DNA from: DASUFP01 sp036274495
GTDB taxonomy: Bacteria; Bacteroidota; Bacteroidia; AKYH767-A; OLB10
Direction of reading: 5' to 3'
NCBI GenBank assembly: GCA_036274495.1
Contig: DASUFP010000118.1
Location: 1 to 55,009, forward strand
Length of the DNA stretch: 55,009 bases
The notes beneath the pieces are model-generated. The model was not told the DNA's origin and ran no database searches. It worked only from the letters and a program-made list of their open reading frames with translations. Below are positions 34,911 through 44,300 of this stretch, piece after piece (positions within the stretch are counted from its first letter, which is position 1; the number at the start of each line of letters is the position of its first letter). Made by a program: the position numbers and the translations under genes.

Positions 34911-37787
34911 ATGAAAGCCCTACCCTTGCAGCAACCCGGTTATCGAATTTGCCTGCTCTTTTCAAGTCTATTGTTGTTATCGCTGACGTGGCCTGTCGCT
35001 GCACAGCCTCAGTCAAACTTGTATGATCTCACCCGACAGCTTGCGGCACAACAAAAACCAGAAGGCGGTTCATTCTTTGAACAAGGAGAATACACTCAAA
35101 TTGAACGAACGTTTACGATATGGGCTCCCCGGCTGTACCCGGATGGCACTACAGGTAAAGCTGCAGCAGCCAATGCACAATACACTACCCGTTATAACGC
35201 TGCCCGCACAAACGGGGTAGAGACAGCAGGCATTAACATAATTGATACAAAATGGAATCAGCTGGGACCTGTTGGCAACACAACCAACACACCCACTGTT
35301 GGTCAGATTCACAGAATCACGTTTCATCCCGGCTACAATCAGAACTCCAACAGAATCGTTTATGCAAGTTCCGGTTTTGGCGGGTTATGGAAAAGTAATG
35401 ACGGGGGACAAAATTGGGAATTACTCCATACCGATGCTGCCTTTCCGTTTTGCGGTGTTGCAGACGTAGCAGTTTCTTATAAAAACAATACTGTTTATGC
35501 AGCTACCGGTTACCCCGACGGAAGTATCTACGGAACTGTACAACCAAACATATCAAGTGTAAATCCACTGTTCACACAAGGCGTTTACCGGACATCGGAT
35601 GATGGCATACACTGGGAACCTGTAAATACAGGACTCATGAACCGGTTTGCCGATGGTGGTGTAATCCGGCGTATTAAATGCAATCCCCTGAATGATGATC
35701 AGGCCGTTTTGGTTTCTTCGTCAGGTATTTTTTATTGTCATGATTTAAATAACAGCGAGCCGCACTGGTCAGCTGCCACTCTGAACGGCCGGCCACTGGA
35801 AGATGCACAATTGAGGGGACTTGAATACCGGCCGGGATCCGGCAACACACTTTATGCTTCAGGAACTGCTGTGTACCGTTCTGATGACGGAGGCAAAACC
35901 TGGAATGTTTTCCTGACAAATAAAAACGGGGTTTCGCTCGACAGCTTGTATCAAGCCAACGACGACTTCGTCGCCGAGCGTACCAATATTGCCGTCACAA
36001 GTCTTAATGACACCTATGTATATGCGTATGTAATGGGCCGTCAGCAAAAAGACAATGTCACCAGAATGTTCCTCTTCAGGTACGACGGGCATAAATGGGA
36101 TCTGATAGTAACTCATAAAACACAGAGCAATTTTGATTTGTACAGTCAATCGTATCTGGCAATAGCCGTTTCGCCCACCAATCCGGATCTGGTCTACTGG
36201 GGTAACACCATTATACATTCAACAGAAATAGCTGCTTCGAAAAAAACTGCTGTCAATCAGTTTATGGGATACATGACATCCGGAGGCGGTTATGTTGACA
36301 TACATGCACTGGTATTTGAACCGGGTGATGCTAAAACGTCGCGGCTGTTTGCGGCAAACCATGGTGGCGTAAGTTACTATGACTTTACACAAAACAAATG
36401 GCAGTATTCCAATTCCGGAATCTGTAATTCAACCATCTGGTCATTTGATGCGAACGAAACGGATCCGGATGAACTCATTATAGCCATGCAGGATCACGGC
36501 ATTCGCACACATCAGCTGAACGGCGGAATAGCTGAATGGAAAATGCTGAATACGGGAGGTGATGGTTACAGTGCGCGTATATATGACGACATCCGCCGAC
36601 TCGCTTACCATTCAAACAGCTGGCGAACACTGTCGGAGTACAACTTTAATACCGGCAAATCGATAAATGTGAACCGCGGATTTCCAAAGGACATCCCCGA
36701 TCCGGGATCAAACCCGGAGGTTTTTATTACCAACACCTTTCAAAGTGTGATGATGCCTTACACTCAGGAAACCTACTTTGGGTTCAGTGAAGTATACAAG
36801 CGAAAACCTTCCGATTCACAAACTCAGGCAGAATGGGAACTGGAGTCTGATATCGGCAAAACCATACAAGCGAAGTGGCAGCGACAAATTACTGAGCTGG
36901 CTTTATGCAAGAGCAATCCCGATGTCATATATCTTACAACTATGGGTGTTGACAACGGCACCAACCCTACAGATAAATGGCACCTCGATCCGCGTATGTT
37001 TAAATCAATTGACGGTTTTACATCGGGTAACTGGAATAAAGATGCATTTAAGGAACTCCTGATTGCTGCGCCGGGTTCCGGAATACCCTTGTGTGAAGGA
37101 AATGTAAAACTACCCCCGGTAACAGGTATTGCTGTCGACCCGAAGAACCCGAACCGCGTCTGGATCACATTTACAGGATACTCGCGTGAACACAAAGTGT
37201 ATTTGAGTGAGGATGGTGGGGAAACCTGGAAAAATGAAGACCAGAACGGAGTGTTGCTAAATCTTCCGGTAAACGGAATTGTTTATCAGGACGGATCAAA
37301 CGACAGGCTCTATATTGCGACCGACGCAGGAGTGTATACCAAAGACGCGGCTTCCGGATGGAGTAAATATGGAGTTTTCCCCAATGTGAGAGTTACCGAA
37401 ATTAAGATTAATACCTGTAACAATACCCTCAGTGCTGCAACATTCGGCAGGGGTGTGTTCGAAACAGATCTTATTGAGGGAACAGCGCCTTATACGCAAC
37501 TAATAATAAACAAAAGTACCACCTGGAATACCGATCGTTTTGAACCCGGGAATATTTTAATAAAAAAAGGATGTACGCTTACCATCAACAGAAAGTTACT
37601 GATGCCATACAACGGAGTCATAACAATTGAAAAAAACGCGAAATTGATAGTCACAGGAGGTACTATTTCCAATTCGTGCGGCAAAGAGTGGGATGGCATC
37701 TATCTGTTAAACAAGAAAGCACAATTTTCCGATCAGTCGCAGCACGCATTACAGCATTCAAAAAACGGGGTGGTTAAATCCTATTAA
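34911..37787 (+). CDS. Asp-box (Vps10/BNR-like) propeller protein, C-terminally truncated
   Basis: A 958-residue exported protein. The signal peptide ends near AAQP (about residue 33). The body is a sortilin-like beta-propeller, with Asp-box motifs SNDGGQNW, SDDGIHW, SDDGGKTW and SEDGGETW. It is clearly related to the plus-strand protein at 48902: both share a W/F-PR-Y-G entry segment, GGLW-SNDGG, and a closing GRG-E-DL. After the propeller come about 90 residues that begin a parallel-beta repeat (GVITIEKNAKLIVTGGTISNSCGKEWDGI). The protein then stops with no T9SS sorting domain, so it looks cut short. A glycosyltransferase gene follows 36 bases later. Function unknown; usually surface-exposed or secreted. 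Confidence 0.78.
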   Translation: MKALPLQQPGYRICLLFSSLLLLSLTWPVAAQPQSNLYDLTRQLAAQQKPEGGSFFEQGEYTQIERTFTIWAPRLYPDGTTGKAAAANAQYTTRYNAARTNGVETAGINIIDTKWNQLGPVGNTTNTPTVGQIHRITFHPGYNQNSNRIVYASSGFGGLWKSNDGGQNWELLHTDAAFPFCGVADVAVSYKNNTVYAATGYPDGSIYGTVQPNISSVNPLFTQGVYRTSDDGIHWEPVNTGLMNRFADGGVIRRIKCNPLNDDQAVLVSSSGIFYCHDLNNSEPHWSAATLNGRPLEDAQLRGLEYRPGSGNTLYASGTAVYRSDDGGKTWNVFLTNKNGVSLDSLYQANDDFVAERTNIAVTSLNDTYVYAYVMGRQQKDNVTRMFLFRYDGHKWDLIVTHKTQSNFDLYSQSYLAIAVSPTNPDLVYWGNTIIHSTEIAASKKTAVNQFMGYMTSGGGYVDIHALVFEPGDAKTSRLFAANHGGVSYYDFTQNKWQYSNSGICNSTIWSFDANETDPDELIIAMQDHGIRTHQLNGGIAEWKMLNTGGDGYSARIYDDIRRLAYHSNSWRTLSEYNFNTGKSINVNRGFPKDIPDPGSNPEVFITNTFQSVMMPYTQETYFGFSEVYKRKPSDSQTQAEWELESDIGKTIQAKWQRQITELALCKSNPDVIYLTTMGVDNGTNPTDKWHLDPRMFKSIDGFTSGNWNKDAFKELLIAAPGSGIPLCEGNVKLPPVTGIAVDPKNPNRVWITFTGYSREHKVYLSEDGGETWKNEDQNGVLLNLPVNGIVYQDGSNDRLYIATDAGVYTKDAASGWSKYGVFPNVRVTEIKINTCNNTLSAATFGRGVFETDLIEGTAPYTQLIINKSTTWNTDRFEPGNILIKKGCTLTINRKLLMPYNGVITIEKNAKLIVTGGTISNSCGKEWDGIYLLNKKAQFSDQSQHALQHSKNGVVKSY

Positions 37788-37823
37788 AAGGAAACGCAAT
37801 TACAGTTTAGCTCAGGAGAATTT

Positions 37824-39410
37824 ATGTCAGAAGAATCATTTCAGATTAAATCGCGGAGCAATGCCAATGCGATACTGTTGCTGCTTTTTATAATCGCTTT
37901 CATTTTACGTTTCTACAAAACGGATAGCTATCCCTACCAGATTAACGTTGATGAAATCTCGAACATATACGATGGTTATTCGATACTGGAAACCGGTGCC
38001 GACCGGCATGGCAACGAATCCCCCATTCTGCTATACGGATTTGGCGCAGGAGACAACCGGACGGCAGCATACGCGTGGGTCTGTGCAGCTTCATTCAAAT
38101 TATTTGGCGTTTCAATAACAAACGGCAGGTTACCATCTGCATTTTTTGGTATTCTTTCACTGTTCATTTTATTTCTTGCAGCAGATAAAATTGGCGGAAG
38201 AACATTTGCATTGCTCAGCCTCTTTGCCGGAACGTTGCTGCCCTGGCATATTCTTTTTTCAAGAATGGCACTTGAAGGCTCCATGCTCCCCCCTCTTTTC
38301 ATCATACTTATTTTATGGATGTGGATTGTTCTAAAAGAAAAAGGCTTCAACCCGTATTACCTTTTTTTGGTTGCGCTTGTTTGTGGCGTATCTACCAACG
38401 CCTACCCTTCGTCCAGGGTTTCAGGAGCAATTGCCATGCTGCTTATTTATATCGACCTCCTAAAACACAAAAAGGGTTCTTTTAAAAACCATTTGCTTAT
38501 AGGTGCCGGGTTTTGCCTGGGCGCGTTTCCACAACTGTTTATTGCCCTAACCGCACAAAAAGATTACTTATCGCGTGCACACGATACAATGATCCCGTTT
38601 TCATTTTCACCGGGCTATTTTATGAAAGTGGGACAATACCTCTGTTCAAACTTATTCCCCAAATACCTGTTTTTTGATTTTGGTTCCCCTAACAACCTTA
38701 CTATAGCAAGACTGTTGTTTGCTGAGGCCCTGTTCTTTTACCCGGGATTACTGTTCATCAACCGATACGCTTCAAAAAGCAGCTTTTTCAGACCGTGGAT
38801 GCTGTATATTTTATTCATGGCCACAATTCTTCCGGCTGCTTTAACCACTGCAAACCCGCATGCCCTGAGGGCTTCGGGATCGATGATGTTTATGCCGCTG
38901 TTTATTGCTTCCGGAATGTTATGGATATGTAACCTGCCGAAAAACCGGGGAGCTAAAAAAACGTTACTTGCATTAAGTATAACGGCAATAGCCGTAAACG
39001 GAGGAATAAATCTGAAGCAGTATGTGAATTCTTCAGAACTTCGCGACGCAGGTCAACAGCATATTCTTGTAAAAATGGCCGAAAAGGTGAACCAGTTACA
39101 GTCATCATATAACCGGATATACATCGACGATGGCTTTAATCAGCCTTACATCTATGTTGCATGGTATTGCGGCATTAAACCCGGTCTGTTTCAAAAGATG
39201 CCTAAAGAAGTCTTTCATCAGTCTGACCATTTCGATAAAATCACCGCTATGGGTAAATTTTATTTTATCCCCGACAGCATATCCGGTCAGGTTGCCTCTG
39301 CAATCGCAGGAAACACTTTAATGGTAATGCGAACCAGACCTGCGTCTGCTTCCATTCTTGATTCTGTTTCTTTGAATAATAGGTCGCTCTATTTTTATGA
39401 GATAAAATAA
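37824..39410 (+). CDS. GT39-like membrane glycosyltransferase
   Basis: A 528-residue integral membrane protein of about 10-11 helices, resembling the dolichyl/undecaprenyl-phosphate sugar transferases of family GT39/GT83. The catalytic acidic pair in the first outer loop is visible (INVDEISN). Typical loops follow: PILLYGFG, GRLPSAFFG, and GTLLPWHILFSRMALEGSM. The C-terminal 120 residues form an outer, non-membrane domain. AGGAG at 37813-37817, 7 bases before the ATG, is an unusually good Shine-Dalgarno for this phylum. It may be co-transcribed with the truncated propeller gene. It could glycosylate exported proteins or lipid-linked sugars; the acceptor is unknown. Confidence 0.82.
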   Translation: MSEESFQIKSRSNANAILLLLFIIAFILRFYKTDSYPYQINVDEISNIYDGYSILETGADRHGNESPILLYGFGAGDNRTAAYAWVCAASFKLFGVSITNGRLPSAFFGILSLFILFLAADKIGGRTFALLSLFAGTLLPWHILFSRMALEGSMLPPLFIILILWMWIVLKEKGFNPYYLFLVALVCGVSTNAYPSSRVSGAIAMLLIYIDLLKHKKGSFKNHLLIGAGFCLGAFPQLFIALTAQKDYLSRAHDTMIPFSFSPGYFMKVGQYLCSNLFPKYLFFDFGSPNNLTIARLLFAEALFFYPGLLFINRYASKSSFFRPWMLYILFMATILPAALTTANPHALRASGSMMFMPLFIASGMLWICNLPKNRGAKKTLLALSITAIAVNGGINLKQYVNSSELRDAGQQHILVKMAEKVNQLQSSYNRIYIDDGFNQPYIYVAWYCGIKPGLFQKMPKEVFHQSDHFDKITAMGKFYFIPDSISGQVASAIAGNTLMVMRTRPASASILDSVSLNNRSLYFYEIK

Positions 39411-39430
39411 ATAGCTATGGCTTCAACTAA

Positions 39431-39456
39431 AAAAAGCCGGCAAACACCGGCTTTTT
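39431..39456. terminator. Bidirectional terminator between convergent genes
   Basis: A perfect 10-bp stem, AAAAAGCCGG and CCGGCTTTTT, with a 6-base loop. It lies 20 bases past the GT39 stop and 17 past the end of the minus-strand choice-of-anchor J gene. Confidence 0.88.
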
Positions 39457-39473
39457 CATTATAGTTGCTTATG

Positions 39474-41345
39474 CTATCTTATTATTTTTCCGGTTAATGT
39501 CTCATTTGATGAACGGATGGTAAGTAAATAGATACCCTCATTCCATTCACTGACATCAATGGTCTGGTGTTGTTTTCCGGGAACAGAAATAACTTTTTCA
39601 GCAGCATACACAATCCGGCCGGCTATATCGGTAATGGTTAGTATAGCAACCGGCGCTGTTGCCATAAAATCCATTTGCACCAAACCTGAAGAGGGCTGAG
39701 GATATACTACCAATCCCCCGTTTCCTGAAATTTCATCAATACCCACAAATCCAACAACAACCGTTTGAACGGAAGTATCACTACATATTCCGTTCGAAGA
39801 AATGAGCGTCACATTATAGGTGTTTTGCACATTATACGTATAAACAGGATCCTGGAATGTACTGGTACCGCCATCTCCGAAAATCCAGTTCCACGATGTT
39901 GCATTTGCTGAGGTATTGGTAAATGTTACGGTCTGGCTGTTTACCGAGTAGGTAAATCCTGCTGTAGCAGCCGGAATTACCGCTACCTGAACAGAGTCGT
40001 GAGCAGAACAACCGGTTTGCTGAGAGGTTACTGTAACAACATACATAGTGGTTGCAGGCGGACTCACAACGGGATTGAGTCCTCCAAAGCCTCCCGGTTG
40101 CCATTGCACCTGATTTCCGAAACCGGGGCCTCCCAATTGTGCATGCAGTGTAGTCGATTGCCCCAGACAAATTGTGTCGCTGTTTACAGAAGCATTTACT
40201 ACCGGGGATTGCCGAACCTGAACGTTAAAATTCAATGATCCGGTGCATCCGATTGAGTCGGTTCCGATGATGGTGTAGTTGGTATTAAATTGCGGCGAAG
40301 CAAACGCAGTGTCTCCAACACCATTTGGAATGGCAATGTTAGGTGTCCATGTATATGTTGCAGCACCTGAAGCAACAATAACAAGCGGATTGGAGTTGGT
40401 GCAGTAATACAGATTGCTGCCCGGGTTAATGGTGATAACCGGATTGGGAGCATTTGTAACATCAATTAAAATGGCCTGTGATGTATCGGACATTGCTGAA
40501 TTGTTGCAGGTAACATAGCATCTGAAATAAGTTGAAACAGTCAGATTGCCGGTGTTCAGCGTATAATCATTGCCGCCGGTGTCGGTCCATGGACCGGAAA
40601 CCGAAGGTCCATACTGCCACTGATACGAAAGGCCGCCTACACCGGAACTGCCACCATTTAAGATCAGATTGGCATCGCCGGGTCCGCCACAAATTAAAGT
40701 TCTGTCCGCGACAATGGTACCCGCAACAGGAGTTCCGCTGCATGGAACCGGATATTCATCCCACTCAACATCGTCAATGTAAATATTGGCTCCATTTTGC
40801 GAAGTACCTCTAAGGATTATATAGTTAATTGCTGTGTTAAACGACGCAGGAACGTTAAATGAATACTGATACCATCCGTTGAGTAATTCATTTGTCGGTA
40901 ACACATAATAACGACTGCGTGCTACCGCTCCAATTCTCACAGCACCAGTTAAATTTGGAGCAGTATTGATAAAAAGTGTTAAACTGTCGCCTGCTGTTGA
41001 ACTGCTGTCTCTGAATATCCACAAACTCACCGTCGGAACCGATCCGCTGGAACCGGTATAGTCAACGATAGGACTTATGAGGTTTCCCTGCGTTCCGGGG
41101 ATCTGATTACGCGATGTAAATCTTGCCATTCCCGATCCGGTATGCGGAAGACATGTTGGAAAGGTACCTGTTGTTCGCTGCACCCATAATCCTGTTCCAC
41201 CGGTAATGGCCCAACCGGGAGGGGGGAATGTAGCATTGTCAAAACTTTCCGACTGATTTACCTGAGCATTCAGATTGCCGGAGAAAGCAATGAACATCAT
41301 TGTAAGGAAACCAATGATTCGTTTCTTTATTAAACCGCTGTGCAT
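39474..41345 (-). CDS. Choice-of-anchor J / PKD protein with T9SS type A tail
   Basis: A 623-residue secreted protein. The signal peptide ends near LNAQ (about residue 28). Residues about 30-195 form a choice-of-anchor J (cleaved-adhesin) beta-sandwich: SESFDNATFPPPGWAI, ISPIVDYTG and ANIYIDDVEWDEY. Three Ig-like domains follow (about 200-455). A PKD domain comes next (WNWIFGDGGTSTFQDPVYTY, about 460-535), then a type A sorting domain (VYPQPSSGLVQMDF to the end). It is exported through the T9SS, probably as an adhesin or matrix component; no catalytic domain is seen. It follows the giant adhesin gene by 43 bases on the same strand, so both may be co-transcribed. Confidence 0.88.
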   Translation of the reverse strand: MHSGLIKKRIIGFLTMMFIAFSGNLNAQVNQSESFDNATFPPPGWAITGGTGLWVQRTTGTFPTCLPHTGSGMARFTSRNQIPGTQGNLISPIVDYTGSSGSVPTVSLWIFRDSSSTAGDSLTLFINTAPNLTGAVRIGAVARSRYYVLPTNELLNGWYQYSFNVPASFNTAINYIILRGTSQNGANIYIDDVEWDEYPVPCSGTPVAGTIVADRTLICGGPGDANLILNGGSSGVGGLSYQWQYGPSVSGPWTDTGGNDYTLNTGNLTVSTYFRCYVTCNNSAMSDTSQAILIDVTNAPNPVITINPGSNLYYCTNSNPLVIVASGAATYTWTPNIAIPNGVGDTAFASPQFNTNYTIIGTDSIGCTGSLNFNVQVRQSPVVNASVNSDTICLGQSTTLHAQLGGPGFGNQVQWQPGGFGGLNPVVSPPATTMYVVTVTSQQTGCSAHDSVQVAVIPAATAGFTYSVNSQTVTFTNTSANATSWNWIFGDGGTSTFQDPVYTYNVQNTYNVTLISSNGICSDTSVQTVVVGFVGIDEISGNGGLVVYPQPSSGLVQMDFMATAPVAILTITDIAGRIVYAAEKVISVPGKQHQTIDVSEWNEGIYLLTIRSSNETLTGKIIR

Positions 41346-41388
41346 GATATGTTGAATTATTTTGTTTAAAATTTTTAACTGTTTCTAA

Positions 41389-44300
41389 TTAACGAATAAG
41401 CGTAATGGTTCCATTATATGTTCCATCATACACCTTTACAACCAGATAATAGGTACCGGTTGGCATTTCGGCACCGTTGTTATCTTTCTTTCCATTCCAG
41501 CATGGCTGCGAAGGAGAACCGGTAAACACTTTTGTTCCCCACCTGTTAAATACATTCCACTCACTGCAATCATCAAAATCGGTTTTCAGTTCGAAACAAT
41601 CATTTCGGCCGTCACCGTTAGGAGAAAATACTTTAGGGGTATTTTCAAGAATCGCCGTAATGGATGTGTGCATGATATCTTCCGTTGCAGTATCTCTGCA
41701 CATGTTATTAATGGCAACGAGTATTACCTGGTTAGAACCGTTAAAGATAAAATGGTGCTGAGGCGTTTCATCGGTAGATGATGTGCCGTCGGCAAAATAC
41801 CATTCGTAACCGAGTGCATTTACACTCTGGTTTATCAAAGTTGCCGTGTAACCCGCACAGCTTATTTCAGAGACATCGTCACCAATTGTAAATGCGGCCT
41901 CCGGTTGTGTATTCAATGAGATATCAACCTGATCTTCGCCGGTGCAGCCATTAACATCGGTAACTGTAACCGTATATGTTATGTTGGCCGATGGTGTGGC
42001 AACCGGGTTGTAAATTCCGGAGTTATTGAGTCCTGAAGCAGGTGACCATGAATAGGACACACCTCCCGAAGCAGTAAGGTAAGCACTGGTACCTTCACAA
42101 ATAATGGTATCTGCACCGGCCACTGCTACCGGCAGCGGATTTACGGTGACGGTAACTGTAGTCGAATCTTCACATCCAATTCCATTTGTTGCAATAACCG
42201 TGTAGGTGGTTGTTGTAACCGGACTGGCAACAGGGTTGGCAATAGTTGCATTGCTCAGTGAACCTGCTGGCGACCACTGGTACGAATTACCGCCGGAGGC
42301 AACCAGTTGTGTTGATCCTCCGATACATATTGCAGTGTTTTGAGAAACCGTTACTACCGGCAAGGAGTTTACACTTACCAACACCGTATCGGTATTCATG
42401 CAGCCGTTTGCATCGGTTACGAGCACCACATAATTGGTTGCAGATGATGGCGTAGCAATCGGGTTAGGAATAGTAGTACTGCTTAAACCTGCCGACGGAC
42501 TCCAGCTATAGCTGACACCGCCTGTCGCGTTAAGCTGCACACCGAGACCCTGACAAACACTAACATCCTGTCCGGCATCAGCGGCAGGCAACGCGTTAAC
42601 GGTTACATTGTAAAAAACAGTATCGCCCAGACAACCCAGCGAATTGGTTTCGAGTACCGCAATCACCACCTGACCACTTGAAGACCAGTTGGCAGTTATG
42701 GCGTTTGTTCCGTTACCACTTACAATATTACCTCCTGTGATAAACCACTGGTAGGTTGATGCGGAAGTATTGACTACGGAGAAATTACCTGAGTCGGAAA
42801 CGCAAACTGCATTAGGCCCCGAAACAGGTCCTGTAATTGGTGCCGGATTAATGGTTATAGCAAGTGAATCAGAAGTTCCAAAACAGGTATCCACTGCGGT
42901 CTGGCTAGTTTCCTCATACCACAAATAAACTGTTTGCGGTCCCTGGGCTGTCCAGTTTACCGTTACCGTGCTGGTACCGTTACCACTCACAATTACACCT
43001 CCCTGTGCAAGCCAGTTATAAGTTGAACCGGATGTGTTCAATGCCGTATAGGTTCCCTGTGCAGCATTTGCACAGAAAGTAGTCGGACCTGTAGGAGCGA
43101 CGGGTGTCAGGAACACGTTGATGGTAACCGGTAAAACAACCGGCTCCGACTGACATCCCAAATCGGTGAACTCAACTACTGTTACCGATCCTGAACCCGA
43201 AACCGATGACCAGTCCACTGTAATGGTATCCGATCCTTGTCCGGATGCAATGGTACCGTTTGCCACTACCCATTGATAGGTTGAATTCGGATTGGGATTC
43301 GCCACCCAGTAATAAACCCCGGTAACTCCTGGACAAACCGATGTAGTACCATACAAAGTTGTAAGTGTTGCCGCAGGGTTCACGGTAACTGCTAATGTAT
43401 CGGTATTTATGCAACCATTAACATCGGTACCGGTGAGCACATACGTAGTGTTGACCCCCGGTGAAACCTGTATGGGAGATCCTGACCCAATGGATCCGCC
43501 ACCAAGTGCGCTCCAAGTGTAAACCGAAGCACCGTTACCTGTAAGCGTTAATGTGTCTCCGTTACAAATAGTATCGCTTACCGATGCAATAGAAACTACA
43601 GGCAATGGATTAACAGTAACCGTTACGGTATTTTCATTGGAGCAGACAAATGAATTGGTGCCTGTCAATATGTAAGTGGTAGTTACCAACGGAGTAACAT
43701 TTAAAGGACTGCCCGTTCCAATGGATACACCCGGGCTTGTTTGCAATGCCCAGTTGTATGTTGTTGCTCCTGTTCCCGACAACGCACTGCTTCCTCCTAA
43801 ACAGATTGCAGGAGGTGTAGCCGTTGCAGTAACAACAGGCTGCGGGTTTATAGTTATGGTAATGCTGTCAGATGTTGAACAACCATCGTAAGTGGTTACA
43901 ACAGTGTAGATAAGAGTACTTGCGGTTGTACCATTATTTGTAAGTGTTGCAACAGGATTTGATATAGTAGTACTGCTGAGACCTGCAGCCGGAGTCCAGC
44001 TGTAGGTGTATCCGGGAGTGGCGGCGGCACCAATCACCAGCGTATCGCCACCGCACAAGGTAATATCGGAGCCTGCCTGTGATACAGGCAATGGTTTTAC
44101 ATAGACGGTCACAGTGTCGGTGGATGAACATCCGAATTCAGAAGTAGTGACAACATAATTGATGGTATCAATTTGTGATGTCAGATTTGTGAGCGTGAGA
44201 ACAGGATTTGAAACGGCACTACTGTTTAAACCGGATGTTGGCGACCATGAATACCCGTAACCCGATATACTTGCTGAACCGATTTGTACAGTCTGTCCCG

